14,198 bases of DNA from Bacillota bacterium (GTDB lineage Bacteria > Bacillota_I > Bacilli_A > Erysipelotrichales > Erysipelotrichaceae). The stretch spans positions 1 to 14,198 of the forward strand of contig JAEZBR010000067.1 in NCBI GenBank assembly GCA_023426935.1, given 5' to 3'. The position numbers and the translations under genes are program-made. The notes under the pieces were generated by a model. That model was given only the letters and a program-made list of their open reading frames with translations. It made no database searches and was not told the origin of the DNA. Numbering within the stretch: position 1 is the first letter of the stretch; every line of letters starts with the position of its first letter. Below are positions 13,975 to 14,198 of this stretch, piece by piece.

Positions 13975-14198
13975 ATGGCCAAAAGCTCTTATAAACATCT
14001 TTCTTTAGAAGAAAGAAAGAAAGGATTTAGAACAGTCTTTGAATCTTTCCGATATTAGTTTGAAGAATCTGGCTAAGAAATTGAATCGTTCTGAGAAGTG
14101 TATCCGTTATGAGATCACTCATCATCGTCAGTTAAAAGTTCGTGCTAATCAAAGGAACAAATGTGGTCGCCAAAAAGAATGTACGAATCAGCGTCTAT
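13975..14198 (+). pseudogene. IS30-family transposase, N-terminal part, frameshifted
   Basis: From the ATG at 13975 the frame reads MAKSSYKHLSLEERKK and then hits TAG at 14056-14058. Shifting by +1 inside GAAAGAAAGAAAG (14011-14023) restores RKDLEQSLNLSDISLKNLA, then KKLNRSEKCIRYEI, an IS30-type helix-turn-helix, and a Cys-containing NKCGRQKECTNQRL that runs off the window. Removing one GAAA unit would give the uninterrupted LEERKDLEQ expected of the family. The catalytic DDE domain lies outside the window. The frame break suggests an inactive copy, or a slippage-switched one if the repeat varies. The left inverted repeat of the element was not identified in 13774-13969. Confidence 0.78.

Noticed and set aside
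13970..14008. ATG at 13970 as the transposase start
   Set aside because: It reads 12 codons to TAG and does not give the conserved N-terminus, though its ribosome-site spacing is acceptable.

Overview
This window reads as chromosomal DNA of a low-to-moderate-GC Gram-positive (Bacillota), plausibly of the Erysipelotrichia or a related lineage. The support is strong AAGGAGG-type ribosome sites, sigma-A-like promoters, short ATGA gene overlaps and the protein families present. TGA ends several genes, so the Mycoplasma code does not apply. The lineage call is inference; no rRNA, tRNA or CRISPR array is present.

Positions 1-483 hold the 3' end of a plus-strand alpha/beta-hydrolase (esterase) gene cut by the window edge. 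Three hairpins follow, two oriented as plus-strand terminators and one as the terminator of the minus-strand tpiA. Positions 484-2420 hold pgk-tpiA, a glycolytic pair with a TAATG overlap, its own extended -10 promoter and a clear terminator.

Positions 2496-7979 are one minus-strand run of six genes. In transcription order these are an FRG-domain protein, a solute-binding lipoprotein, an ABC ATPase (MalK/UgpC type), two carbohydrate permeases (MalF/UgpA then MalG/UgpE type) and a DUF1893 protein. ATGA overlaps link FRG to the lipoprotein, the ATPase to the first permease, and the second permease to DUF1893. The one large gap, between lipoprotein and ATPase, holds two tandem hairpins. A sigma-A promoter and an upstream near-consensus CcpA (cre) site precede FRG, as expected for a sugar or glycerol-phosphate importer. 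Having a FRG gene and a DUF1893 gene locked into a transporter operon is the most unusual feature here.

A 442-bp stretch without genes (7980-8421) separates this from two minus-strand membrane-protein genes: a bacterial PH-domain protein and a DUF554 protein. Overlapping divergent promoters around 9786-9827 drive DUF554 leftward and, rightward, a membrane-anchored glycerophosphodiester phosphodiesterase followed by an SPFH/stomatin-like protein. Convergent terminators at 11520-11580 separate these from a large minus-strand surface protein (724 aa) with signal peptide, VWA domain, Ig-like region, List_Bact-type repeat and a three-helix C-terminal membrane anchor.

At the right edge an IS30-family transposase begins on the plus strand. 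Its reading frame is broken by one extra GAAA unit near the start codon. The window cuts it off.
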